In this document: positions 1 through 5,947 of the stretch, piece after piece | Layout: every line of letters begins with the position of its first letter | Position numbering within the stretch: the stretch's first letter is position 1 | DNA from: an uncultured Oxalobacteraceae bacterium | GTDB lineage: Bacteria; Pseudomonadota; Gammaproteobacteria; Burkholderiales; Burkholderiaceae | Reading direction: 5' to 3' | DNA: 8,272 bases | NCBI GenBank assembly: GCA_946478765.1 | Contig: CAMLDH010000156.1 | Coordinates: 1-8,272, forward strand | Notes under the pieces: model-generated | Database searches by the model: none | What the model was told of the DNA's origin: nothing | What the model saw: only the letters and a program-made list of their open reading frames with translations | Program-made: the position numbers and the translations under genes

Positions 1-165
1 CACAGGCTTGCAAGCCTGTGTGCGCCCTGCAAGGGGGGATGGGGTAAATCCTCCGCGTTAAACCCATCCCCATCCCAACCAAGAGGATTACGCTTGCAAG
101 CGCAATCCGCTCCGCAGGCGGATCGCATGCGATCCGAATTCCCTGCTACGCCCCCTTGAAGGGGA
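1..165. repeat. Cluster of intergenic palindromes
   Basis: This non-coding stretch is almost entirely built of inverted repeats. Bases 1-20 are a perfect palindrome centred on CTTGCAAG. Bases 35-43 (GGGGATGGG) pair with 63-71 (CCCATCCCC) across a 19-base loop. Bases 85-108 form a 24-base palindrome with one mismatched pair, again centred on CTTGCAAG. Bases 119-136 are a perfect 18-base palindrome centred on GCATGC. Bases 152-164 (CCCCTT-G-AAGGGG) form a further stem. I see no open reading frame with gene-like features. The layout resembles the composite intergenic palindromic (REP/MITE-like) elements common in Burkholderiales. Part of it recurs at 4291-4320. No transposase is present, so the class of element is not established. 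Confidence 0.7.
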
Positions 166-214
166 AGGAGTGAGCATCACGCTATCGTCGCCTTAATTTC
201 TGACTTCTGTGTAA

Positions 215-246
215 TAAAAAAGGCGCTCATTTGAGCGCCTTTTTTT
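215..246. terminator. Bidirectional rho-independent terminator
   Basis: A GC-rich stem, 221-228 paired with 233-240 (AGGCGCTC with GAGCGCCT), has a four-base loop. It is flanked by an A run on the left (215-220) and a T run on the right (241-246), so it can terminate transcripts from either side. Read leftward it lies 20 bases past the stop of the parvulin gene and is the likely end of the selO-msrB-yciB-bolA-parvulin transcript. A gene to the left of the window could share it. Confidence 0.9.
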
Positions 247-259
247 ATCATCTGAAAAA

Positions 260-1036
260 TTACTGAATCTTCGCCTTGCCACGCAGCTCCTGCTGGTAAG
301 CCTGCAGTTTCTTCTGCTGCAGCGATTCCGCGATTTGCGGCTTCACTTCTTCCATCGTCGGTACCTTGGCAGCGCGCACATCCTCCAGCTTGATCACGTG
401 ATAGCCGAATTGGGTCTTGACCGGTGTCTCGGTAACCTGGCCTTTTTGCAACGAGACCATCGCGTCGGAAAACGGCTTCACGAACGATGCAGGGGATGCC
501 CAGTCAAGGTCGCCGCCATTGGCTGCGGAACCCGGATCTTTCGATTGCTTGGCCAGGTCTTCAAACTTGGCGCCGCCTTTGAGTTTGGTGATGATCGCTT
601 TCGCGTCATCTTCTTTCTCAACCAGGATGTGGCGTGCGTGATATTCCTTGTCGCCGGCCTGCGCCTTGAACTTGTCGTATTCCGCTTTGACGTCGGCGTC
701 GCTCACCGGATGCGCCTTCAGGTAGTCGGTGACCAGGGCGCGAATCACGATTGATTGGCGCGCGATTTCGATTTGATTCTTGACATCCGGGCTGGTGCCC
801 AGACCCTTTTTATCCGCTTCCTGGATCAGGATTTCGCGGTTGATCAATTCTTCCTTGACCATCGCACGCAACTGCGGGGAATCCTGTTGGCCTTGGGACG
901 CCATTTGCTTGATCATCGCGTCAGCGCGCGAAGATGGCACCGCTTTACCGTTCACGACAGCGAGGTTTTGTGCAAAAACAGGCAATGCAGCGGCCGCAAG
1001 AAGTACCACCAGCAAGCGAGCAGGTTTTAAAGTCAT
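260..1036 (-). CDS. Parvulin-type peptidyl-prolyl cis-trans isomerase, exported
   Basis: This 258-residue protein catalyses cis-trans isomerisation of X-Pro bonds and acts as a chaperone for envelope proteins, in the PpiC/PrsA/SurA-like family. Residues 1-22 are a signal peptide (Lys and Arg near the start, then a Leu/Ala-rich core ending VFA), so the product should be periplasmic or membrane-associated. I see no lipobox Cys. Residues about 25-125 form a helical SurA_N-like chaperone arm. Residues about 131-221 form the rotamase domain, with the hallmarks HARHILV (133-139), GGDLDW (174-179) and FGYHVIKLED (210-219). A charged Gln/Lys-rich helix closes the protein. A ribosome site AGGAA lies six bases before ATG, which supports the start. 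It is the last gene of the leftward cluster, 85 bases after bolA, and has an AT-rich leader that might hold its own promoter. The family call is firm; the exact client proteins are unknown. Confidence 0.93.
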   Translation of the reverse strand: MTLKPARLLVVLLAAAALPVFAQNLAVVNGKAVPSSRADAMIKQMASQGQQDSPQLRAMVKEELINREILIQEADKKGLGTSPDVKNQIEIARQSIVIRALVTDYLKAHPVSDADVKAEYDKFKAQAGDKEYHARHILVEKEDDAKAIITKLKGGAKFEDLAKQSKDPGSAANGGDLDWASPASFVKPFSDAMVSLQKGQVTETPVKTQFGYHVIKLEDVRAAKVPTMEEVKPQIAESLQQKKLQAYQQELRGKAKIQ

Positions 1037-1121
1037 TATCTATTCCTATAAATTGGGAAAATAAATTAAAAAAGGTGATTTGACTCAGTTGACGTTAATG
1101 TCCCGCTTTGGACTTTGAACA

Positions 1122-1397
1122 TTAACCTGACACTTCAGACGGCGCTACGGCAGTAATGGCGAGAGCGTGTATGGCAGTGTGCATCATGTCATGGAGGCAA
1201 TCATACACCAGACGATGCCGAATTAAGCGATTTTGCCCCTCAAAACGAGCTGAAACTATATGTAGCCGGTAATGCCCGCCACCTGAGGCGGCGCCAGCGT
1301 GACCAGCATGCATGGCCGATTCATCGATCAGTTGACACTCGATCGGTGCGAAAGTTTCCATCAGCCGGGCCCGGATCATGTCTTCGCGCGCCGTCAT
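1122..1397 (-). CDS. bolA: BolA family protein
   Basis: This is a 91-residue BolA-type protein. The family partners with monothiol glutaredoxins through a shared Fe-S cluster, and E. coli BolA also affects cell shape and stress genes. The fold signature is visible: [18 protein letters not shown] (residues 41-58), RHRLVYDCL (60-68), then M-x4-IHALAI (72-81), with the conserved C-terminal His at 77 that ligands the cluster in BolA proteins. Residues 30-40 are an Ala/Gly/His-rich loop. I place the start at 1397 because its ATG overlaps the TGA of yciB (ATGA at 1394-1397) and is preceded by GAGGAA at good spacing. A longer upstream extension in this frame would only read through yciB out of frame. 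Translation is probably coupled to yciB. The family is clear; which BolA paralogue this is (BolA, IbaG or another) is less certain. Confidence 0.92.
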   Translation of the reverse strand: MTAREDMIRARLMETFAPIECQLIDESAMHAGHAGAASGGGHYRLHIVSARFEGQNRLIRHRLVYDCLHDMMHTAIHALAITAVAPSEVSG

Positions 1398-2014
1398 TTT
1401 GGTTCCTCGATGTACTTGGACAAAAAGAAAGTCTGGCCGATGATGAATGCGAAGGTCAATCCCAAGCCGCCGAATAACTTGAAACTGGCCCAGGTTGATG
1501 TCGAAAAATTGAATGCGACGTAAAGATTGATTACGCCCAGCGCGGAAAAGAAAATGATCCAGGCCAGACTGAGACGTTGCCACACTTTATCGGGCAACGT
1601 GATTTGCTGTTCCATCGAGACACGAATCAGGTTTTTCTTGAGGAAGATTTGACTGATGAAGAATGCTGCCGCGATACACCAATACAGGATGGTCGGCTTC
1701 CATTTAATGAAGGCTTCATTCTGGAAATAAATCGTGGCGCCGCCGAACAAGGTGATGATCGCAAACGACATCCACAACATGCCATCCACCTTTTTTCGGC
1801 GCGCCAACAGATAAGCAATCTGCGCCAGCGTGGCGAGGAAGGCGATGACGGTTGCAAGCAATATCGGGGCGAGGCTTGCCGTTACCGTGCCGCCGGAAAC
1901 AAAGCCCGATAGATAGGCGGAAGCGAGCGAACCTGCGGCATCGGTGTGGCTTTCGCCCCATTTGAAGACGGAAAAAAAGAGGATGACCGGGAACAGGTCG
2001 AACAAAAACTTCAT
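1394..2014 (-). CDS. yciB: Septation protein A / inner-membrane protein YciB
   Basis: This 206-residue polytopic inner-membrane protein of the YciB/IspA family is linked to cell-envelope and divisome integrity in enterobacteria and to septation in Shigella. Family marks are the N-terminal [14 protein letters not shown], the stretch around [16 protein letters not shown] (97-112) and the C-terminal [19 protein letters not shown] (164-182). Hydrophobic segments sit near 4-17, 48-70, 78-97, 108-124, 146-167 and 179-199. It is longer than E. coli YciB (about 179 residues) because of an extra Ser/Gly/Ala-rich loop at about 21-47, which I believe is usual for Burkholderiales relatives. The start at 2014 fits the conserved N-terminus, although the ribosome site before it is weak. 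It lies 30 bases after msrB and overlaps bolA by four bases. The specific biochemical activity of the family is not known. Confidence 0.93.
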   Translation of the reverse strand: MKFLFDLFPVILFFSVFKWGESHTDAAGSLASAYLSGFVSGGTVTASLAPILLATVIAFLATLAQIAYLLARRKKVDGMLWMSFAIITLFGGATIYFQNEAFIKWKPTILYWCIAAAFFISQIFLKKNLIRVSMEQQITLPDKVWQRLSLAWIIFFSALGVINLYVAFNFSTSTWASFKLFGGLGLTFAFIIGQTFFLSKYIEEPK

Positions 2015-2044
2015 GTGGATTTTATCTTTCAGGAAAGGCGAGGT

Positions 2045-2443
2045 TCAAGGTTGCGGTTCAAAGCGCAGAGACGCGGAGTTAATGCAATAACGCAAGCCGG
2101 TGGGGGGCGGACCATCGGGAAATACATGGCCCAGATGCGCATCGCATACGTTGCAAGTGATTTCGGTGCGTATCATGCCATGGGTACGGTCGACGTGCTC
2201 TCTTACATTATCGGGATTCAAGGGCTTGAAATAACTCGGCCAGCCGCAGCCGGAATCGAATTTGGCATCCGATTCGAACAACGGCGTATTGCAGCACACG
2301 CAGGTATAAATGCCATGCTCGTGATGATCCCAATAGCGGCCGCTGAATGCGCGTTCGGTCGCGGCATGGCGCGTGACTTCATAGTCGAGCGGCGCCAGCG
2401 CTGCACGCCATTCTTCGTCGGTCTTGATAATCTTTTTTGTCAT
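2045..2443 (-). CDS. msrB: Peptide-methionine (R)-S-oxide reductase MsrB
   Basis: This 132-residue enzyme reduces the R isomer of methionine sulfoxide in proteins, using thioredoxin as reductant, and is expected in the cytoplasm. All key positions are present. The zinc-binding pairs are Cys48/Cys51 (in CVCC) and Cys97/Cys100 (in CNVC). SGCGWPSYF runs from 64 to 72, with Cys66 in the usual resolving position. The catalytic Cys120 sits in [11 protein letters not shown]. The length matches stand-alone MsrB (E. coli 137). I chose the ATG at 2443 because it gives the typical MTKK start and overlaps the selO TGA (ATGA at 2440-2443). An in-frame ATG at 2476 would add 11 atypical residues and a longer overlap. 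The ribosome site is weak, so translation probably depends on coupling to selO. Pairing with selO suggests a shared role under oxidative stress; that link is inferred. Confidence 0.96.
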   Translation of the reverse strand: MTKKIIKTDEEWRAALAPLDYEVTRHAATERAFSGRYWDHHEHGIYTCVCCNTPLFESDAKFDSGCGWPSYFKPLNPDNVREHVDRTHGMIRTEITCNVCDAHLGHVFPDGPPPTGLRYCINSASLRFEPQP

Positions 2444-3945
2444 GATGAGCAGCTCACTTCCAGTTCGCTCGCCCAATCCGGCGGCAATTCCGCATACTTT
2501 GCATTGTCCGCTTGCTCGTCGAACGGCTTTTCCAGCACGGCGAGCAGGTTGGCGATTTCAGAAAAGTCCTTATTTTGCGCCTTTTCGATGGCGATTTGGG
2601 CAAGATAATTACGCAACACGTATTTAGGGTTGACCGCATGCATTGCAACCCGGCGCGCACTATCCTGACTGTTCTCCCGTTTCAATCGCGCCCGATATTG
2701 TACGGCCCACGCGTCGAATGCCGGGCGGTCGATAAACAAGTCGCGCAAAGGCGCGTCCGCCGTCTGATTGTCGACTTGCAAATCGCCGAGGCGCCGAAAG
2801 AACAGGGTGAAATCGACATGGCTGGCCTGCATGATGGCAAACATTGCTTCGAACAACTTGTCGTCATCGGCTTGCGTGGTCTGCAGGCCCAATTTCGCAT
2901 GCAGCAGTGCATCCAGTTTTGCGACAAATTCAGGTTCATAGACGTCCAATGCAGCATGGGTCTCTTCCACCGACCCGATCAGCGGCAACATTGCTTGACC
3001 GAGCGCATAGCAATTCCATTGTCCGATCTGCGGTTGCATGCTGTACGCGTAGCGGCCCTGCTGGTCGGTGTGGTTGCAGATATGCTGCGCATTGAATGCT
3101 TCCATGAAACCGAATGGGCCGTAGTCGATCGTCAATCCAAGGATCGACATGTTATCGGTGTTCATTACGCCGTGCATGAAGCCGGCGGCCTGCCAGTGCG
3201 CGATCATGTGTGCGGTGCGGCGCGTTGCTTCGGACAGCAATGCGCGATACGGATTGGGCGTATCGCGCAATTCGGGATAGAAGCGCTCGATCACGTAATC
3301 GGCCAACGCCCTCAACGCATCTTTTTTATCCCTGTAAAACCAGTGTTCGAACGATCCAAAGCGCACGAAGGTCGGTGCCATGCGAGTGGCAACTGCGGCG
3401 GTTTCCGGTACTTCGCGCATGACGCGCGCGTCTGAGCCGGTTACGCATAACGCACGCGAAGTCGGTATGCCGAGTGCGGCCATCGCTTCCGAACAGAGGA
3501 ATTCGCGGATCGACGAACGCAGTACGGCACGGCCGTCGCCCATGCGCGAGTAGGGCGTCAAACCGGCGCCTTTCAATTGCAATTCCAGCGTGGAGGGGGG
3601 CGGCGTGCCGGGTGCCGGCACTTCACCCAGCAGGATTGCGCGGCCATCGCCGAGCTGTCCGGCCCATACGCCGAACTGGTGTCCGGAATAGACTGCCGAT
3701 AACGGCAGCGCGCCCGGGGGCACCCGATTCCCGGTAAAAATCTGCACAAATTCGTCGCGGGTAATTTCGGATGGATCGAGGTCTATCAGCGCTGCGGCCG
3801 ATGCACTGGCACACACCAGATACGGCGACGGCAACGGTGTCGGCATGAGCCGCGTATAAAACGCGGGCGGCAGAGCTGCAAACGAATGGCTGAATTGCAG
3901 TTCGTCGATGCGGTGCCGGCCAGCGGTTACTGCAGGAAAAATCAT
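2440..3945 (-). CDS. selO: Protein adenylyltransferase SelO (YdiU family)
   Basis: This 501-residue SelO pseudokinase binds ATP in a flipped orientation and transfers AMP to Ser, Thr or Tyr of proteins, which is linked to redox control. Marks include [18 protein letters not shown] (86-103), LQLKGAG (122-128) and [20 protein letters not shown] (257-276). By spacing from the published Pseudomonas syringae enzyme (K113, E136, D252, N253, D262), the equivalents here are Lys125, Glu148, Asp264, Asn265 and Asp274, and all are present. The protein ends in Cys-Ser-Ser: Cys499 sits at the third-from-last position, which is selenocysteine in animal SelO. I chose the ATG at 3945 because it has AAGGAA at good spacing and gives a normal length. 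An in-frame ATG at 4014 would add 23 residues without family character. It is the first gene of the leftward cluster and is coupled to msrB by an ATGA overlap. Confidence 0.96.
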   Translation of the reverse strand: MIFPAVTAGRHRIDELQFSHSFAALPPAFYTRLMPTPLPSPYLVCASASAAALIDLDPSEITRDEFVQIFTGNRVPPGALPLSAVYSGHQFGVWAGQLGDGRAILLGEVPAPGTPPPSTLELQLKGAGLTPYSRMGDGRAVLRSSIREFLCSEAMAALGIPTSRALCVTGSDARVMREVPETAAVATRMAPTFVRFGSFEHWFYRDKKDALRALADYVIERFYPELRDTPNPYRALLSEATRRTAHMIAHWQAAGFMHGVMNTDNMSILGLTIDYGPFGFMEAFNAQHICNHTDQQGRYAYSMQPQIGQWNCYALGQAMLPLIGSVEETHAALDVYEPEFVAKLDALLHAKLGLQTTQADDDKLFEAMFAIMQASHVDFTLFFRRLGDLQVDNQTADAPLRDLFIDRPAFDAWAVQYRARLKRENSQDSARRVAMHAVNPKYVLRNYLAQIAIEKAQNKDFSEIANLLAVLEKPFDEQADNAKYAELPPDWASELEVSCSS

Positions 3946-4026
3946 GTGGGTTCCTTGAACATGCTGGATCCGAGCGGATACTGTCGACGCTGTTATTCGG
4001 AATACGTCGCACAATCGCTATTTTGA

Positions 4027-4188
4027 CAGAGAAGGGAGTCCCCCATATGGCGGCATCTGAAAAGCGATCGTTTCAATCACCCCGATATTGCCGCAGCGAT
4101 TCTGAAACCGTTCGTTAGTCCGGAAAACCTCACGATGCTCGAAAAGCACGGCATTTTTCAGGCGGCATTATTTTTTTATCATGTTTGA
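4027..4188 (+). pseudogene. Possible decayed coding fragment, unrecognised
   Basis: A strong ribosome-site-like GAAGGGAG (4031-4038) sits eight bases before an ATG at 4047. That frame encodes only 23 residues and stops at 4116-4118. Shifting the frame near the start gives an open stretch with protein-like composition: it contains HPDIAAAILKPFVSPENL and MLEKHGIF and ends at TGA 4186-4188. This frame has no start codon of its own. The simplest reading is a gene remnant damaged by a frameshift just after its start and cut at the 3' end. The SPENL...LEKHGIF pattern faintly recalls the C-terminal part of class III glutamine synthetases, but I would not assign it on that. It could also be chance. 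Confidence 0.25.
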
Positions 4189-4240
4189 TTAAAACTCGGC
4201 GGCGGAAGGCAAGTCCTTCAACTAAAACACTCCGGCCAAC

Positions 4241-4270
4241 AAAAAAGCCTCATGCACTGCGCGAGGCTTT
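4241..4270 (-). terminator. Rho-independent terminator of the leftward kinase gene
   Basis: An eight-base stem pairs 4244-4251 (AAAGCCTC) with 4263-4270 (GAGGCTTT) around an 11-base loop. On the minus strand it is followed by a run of six T (the A run at 4241-4246). It lies about 125 bases beyond the stop of the kinase gene at 4395, so the transcript should carry a sizeable 3' untranslated tail. The plus strand has only three T after the stem, so the terminator is mainly one-directional. Confidence 0.75.
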
Positions 4271-4290
4271 CTCGTCCTCGTACCGGCTGT

Positions 4291-4320
4291 CGCAGGCGAT
4301 CCGAAATTCCTGCTACCCCC
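4291..4320. repeat. Second, shortened copy of the left-end repeat
   Basis: The block CGCAGGCGATCCGAAATTCC followed by TGCTACCCCC matches 114-155 near the left end. The differences are a missing 11-base piece (one arm of the palindrome at 119-136), one extra A in the GAATTC core, one fewer C after it and a missing G before the C run. Presence in two intergenic spots about 4.2 kb apart shows a dispersed repeat rather than a chance match. Confidence 0.6.
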
Positions 4321-4394
4321 TACACTGATTCGCAAACCGATCTAATGCAAGCCAACCTTCTGGTCGCGCTGTACATTTGTGCGATTGAACAGCG

Positions 4395-5873
4395 CTAAGT
4401 ATCGCCTGACAAGAGATCTGCCGCATTTTTCTTTATTCGGCGCACCAATGACGGTGTTTGGAGACTGTCCCTGTCACTTTCCAGTATCGGAAATTCAAGC
4501 GTAAAGTTCGTATACTCGCCAGGCGAGGAATCACATCGAATACGTCCGCCAAAAGACGTCATCACGCGTTGGCAGAACGCGAGACCCAAACCGGAACCGT
4601 CCCTTTTTTTAGTAGTGAAAAACGCATCAAAAACATGAGGCAAGGTATCCCGCGCAATGCCCATGCCGGTATCCATAAAGTGCAATAGATTGACCGTTGG
4701 TGATCGCGCCGTCGATATGTGTATTGTTCCCTTGCCCGCTGCTTTTGTCGCATAGAGGGCATTTTTCAGGAGGTTGAACAACACCAATGTTAATGGCGTG
4801 TCCGATCCGTAAAATTGGAAGTCCTCCGAGTTCGTAATATGCACATGCGCGCGTTCGCCCACGTCGAACGTGTAGCGGTCAAGTGATTCGGTGATGCTGC
4901 CTTTTATCGAATGACGCGCAAATGTGCTCTTGTCGAAACGTTCCGTTTTAATAGATGCCAGCAGCATGTCGAGTACCGTATTGGTACGATCTATCTCTTG
5001 CGTGATGGCGCTGCCAAATGTCGATAGGCGTTTCATCGTCAGTGGCTGGATAGTAGGTTCGCACAGTCCATGTTCCACCGCGAGTTGATAGCCATGTATA
5101 AGCGCGGGTAAATATTTATCCACACCTTTGGCACCCATGCGAATCGATACGAGCGGGGTCCGAATCTCATGTGCGACGGTTGCTACGACCGCCAAGATAT
5201 TCTTGAAAAGATTCGGAGTGGCATCCAACAGATCATATTTCACGACCGCGATCGTAATGATGCCAAGACTTACGGCGATAAAGAAGACCCCGGGCGGATA
5301 GAACTCGATCCCATAGTTGCAGGCGTAATCGACAGCGGCAAAAAAATAGATGAGTACGCCCCCGATGCATAGATTCAGCTTGCTGCGTTTGTTCACAGCA
5401 GCCTTTTCCTGCTGAAGATAGGTGATATAGAGTCCGCGGTTGACTACAACAATCGTCTGCAATATATGGATTGGATGCAGTACGCCTGCCTTTGGGTAAT
5501 ATCCCCAGAAGTAGTCGTAATACCCAGAGATCAATAGATTCGTTCCCATCAAAAAAATGGCAAGGATGCCGGCGACGCCGTACGACAAATACACATATCG
5601 TCGCTCGTCGGGATGTGCTGATATTTCTGTTAAAAAATGGTAAAGGCTTGTCGGCAAAAATAAAATGAGCAAGTAGCCAAGCTTGACCAAAACCATTGCA
5701 ATATGGGGATCTCTGATTTGGAACAAGACCGCCCACGTACCTTGCCAAAAAAACGAGGCAATACAAACGGCAAAGAAGGCGAGGGTTATGCGGGACAGAC
5801 CCTTCGCGCAAACCGCGTAGATCCCGTAGCCGAGAAATACTGACGATACGAAAGCGGGTAATATGGAATACAT
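4395..5873 (-). CDS. Seven-helix membrane sensor histidine kinase
   Basis: This 492-residue inner-membrane kinase should autophosphorylate on His235 and pass phosphate to a response regulator. Seven hydrophobic helices fall near 4-23, 29-51, 59-82, 97-117, 134-153, 167-187 and 193-213. The stretch FWGYYPKAG (122-130) and the last helix ending in VKYDLLD are typical of the HisKA_7TM type of sensor, whose ligands are mostly unknown. The kinase core shows the H box VAHEIRTPL (233-241), N box FNLLKNA (366-372), G1 DTGMGI (401-406), F box near 414-421 and G2 GSGLGLAF (426-433). No receiver or output domain follows. The catalytic core is clearly paralogous to the kinase at 5948-7285 but the sensor is unrelated. 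I see no strong ribosome site before ATG 5873. It is divergent from the CqsS-like kinase and ends at the 4241-4270 terminator. The likely partner is the regulator at 7332, inferred from context. Confidence 0.9.
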   Translation of the reverse strand: MYSILPAFVSSVFLGYGIYAVCAKGLSRITLAFFAVCIASFFWQGTWAVLFQIRDPHIAMVLVKLGYLLILFLPTSLYHFLTEISAHPDERRYVYLSYGVAGILAIFLMGTNLLISGYYDYFWGYYPKAGVLHPIHILQTIVVVNRGLYITYLQQEKAAVNKRSKLNLCIGGVLIYFFAAVDYACNYGIEFYPPGVFFIAVSLGIITIAVVKYDLLDATPNLFKNILAVVATVAHEIRTPLVSIRMGAKGVDKYLPALIHGYQLAVEHGLCEPTIQPLTMKRLSTFGSAITQEIDRTNTVLDMLLASIKTERFDKSTFARHSIKGSITESLDRYTFDVGERAHVHITNSEDFQFYGSDTPLTLVLFNLLKNALYATKAAGKGTIHISTARSPTVNLLHFMDTGMGIARDTLPHVFDAFFTTKKRDGSGLGLAFCQRVMTSFGGRIRCDSSPGEYTNFTLEFPILESDRDSLQTPSLVRRIKKNAADLLSGDT

Positions 5874-5947
5874 TTATTGCAATCGTTCTGATGCATTGAA
5901 GAATCAATAGTGTCGTAATCAGGATTTATACATAAGAAATCATTACT
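5874..5947. promoter_or_regulatory. Divergent kinase-kinase intergenic control region
   Basis: Only 74 AT-rich bases separate the two divergent kinase starts, so both promoters must lie here or inside the coding ends. Small inverted repeats are present: ATTGA-4-TCAAT at 5895-5908 and GATTT-9-AAATC at 5923-5941. A TATACA (5927-5932) could serve as a -10 for the rightward gene but has no good -35 at 16-18 bases. Neither start has a clear Shine-Dalgarno sequence. The region is a control region by position; the individual elements are not established. Confidence 0.4.

Larger units (their letters stand above)
3946..4394. other. Intergenic region between selO and the leftward kinase
   Basis: These 449 bases hold no intact gene that I can support. 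From left to right they contain the selO leader, with its ribosome site AAGGAA about six bases before the start; a possible decayed coding fragment (4027-4188); a hairpin with a T run on the minus strand (4241-4270); and a short repeat (4291-4320) that matches the left end of the window. I could not pick a convincing -35/-10 pair for the selO promoter, although it should lie here. Nothing notable is seen in 4321-4394. Confidence 0.6.

Noticed and set aside
1..165. CRISPR array
   Set aside because: The repeats are palindromes of different sequence with no regular spacers, and no cas genes are present.
335..754. Long open frames on the plus strand opposite the parvulin gene
   Set aside because: They are antisense shadows of a well-supported gene, have no family motifs and lack ribosome sites.
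1094..1126. GTTAATG / CATTAAC inverted repeat at the end of bolA
   Set aside because: Seven base pairs with a 19-base loop and no T run beside the stem; not convincing as a terminator or operator.
1122..1583. A longer 153-residue reading of the BolA frame starting at 1583
   Set aside because: The extra N-terminal part lies antisense-free but out of frame inside yciB and has no BolA character. The ATGA overlap and GAGGAA place the start at 1397.
2512..3435. 307-codon plus-strand open frame opposite selO
   Set aside because: Despite its length it is fully antisense to an intact SelO with all catalytic residues. Its composition is typical of a high-GC shadow frame.
5233..5907. 224-codon minus-strand frame overlapping the seven-helix kinase
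   Set aside because: It is an alternative frame of the kinase gene on the same strand, rich in Arg and Cys, with no helices or motifs.
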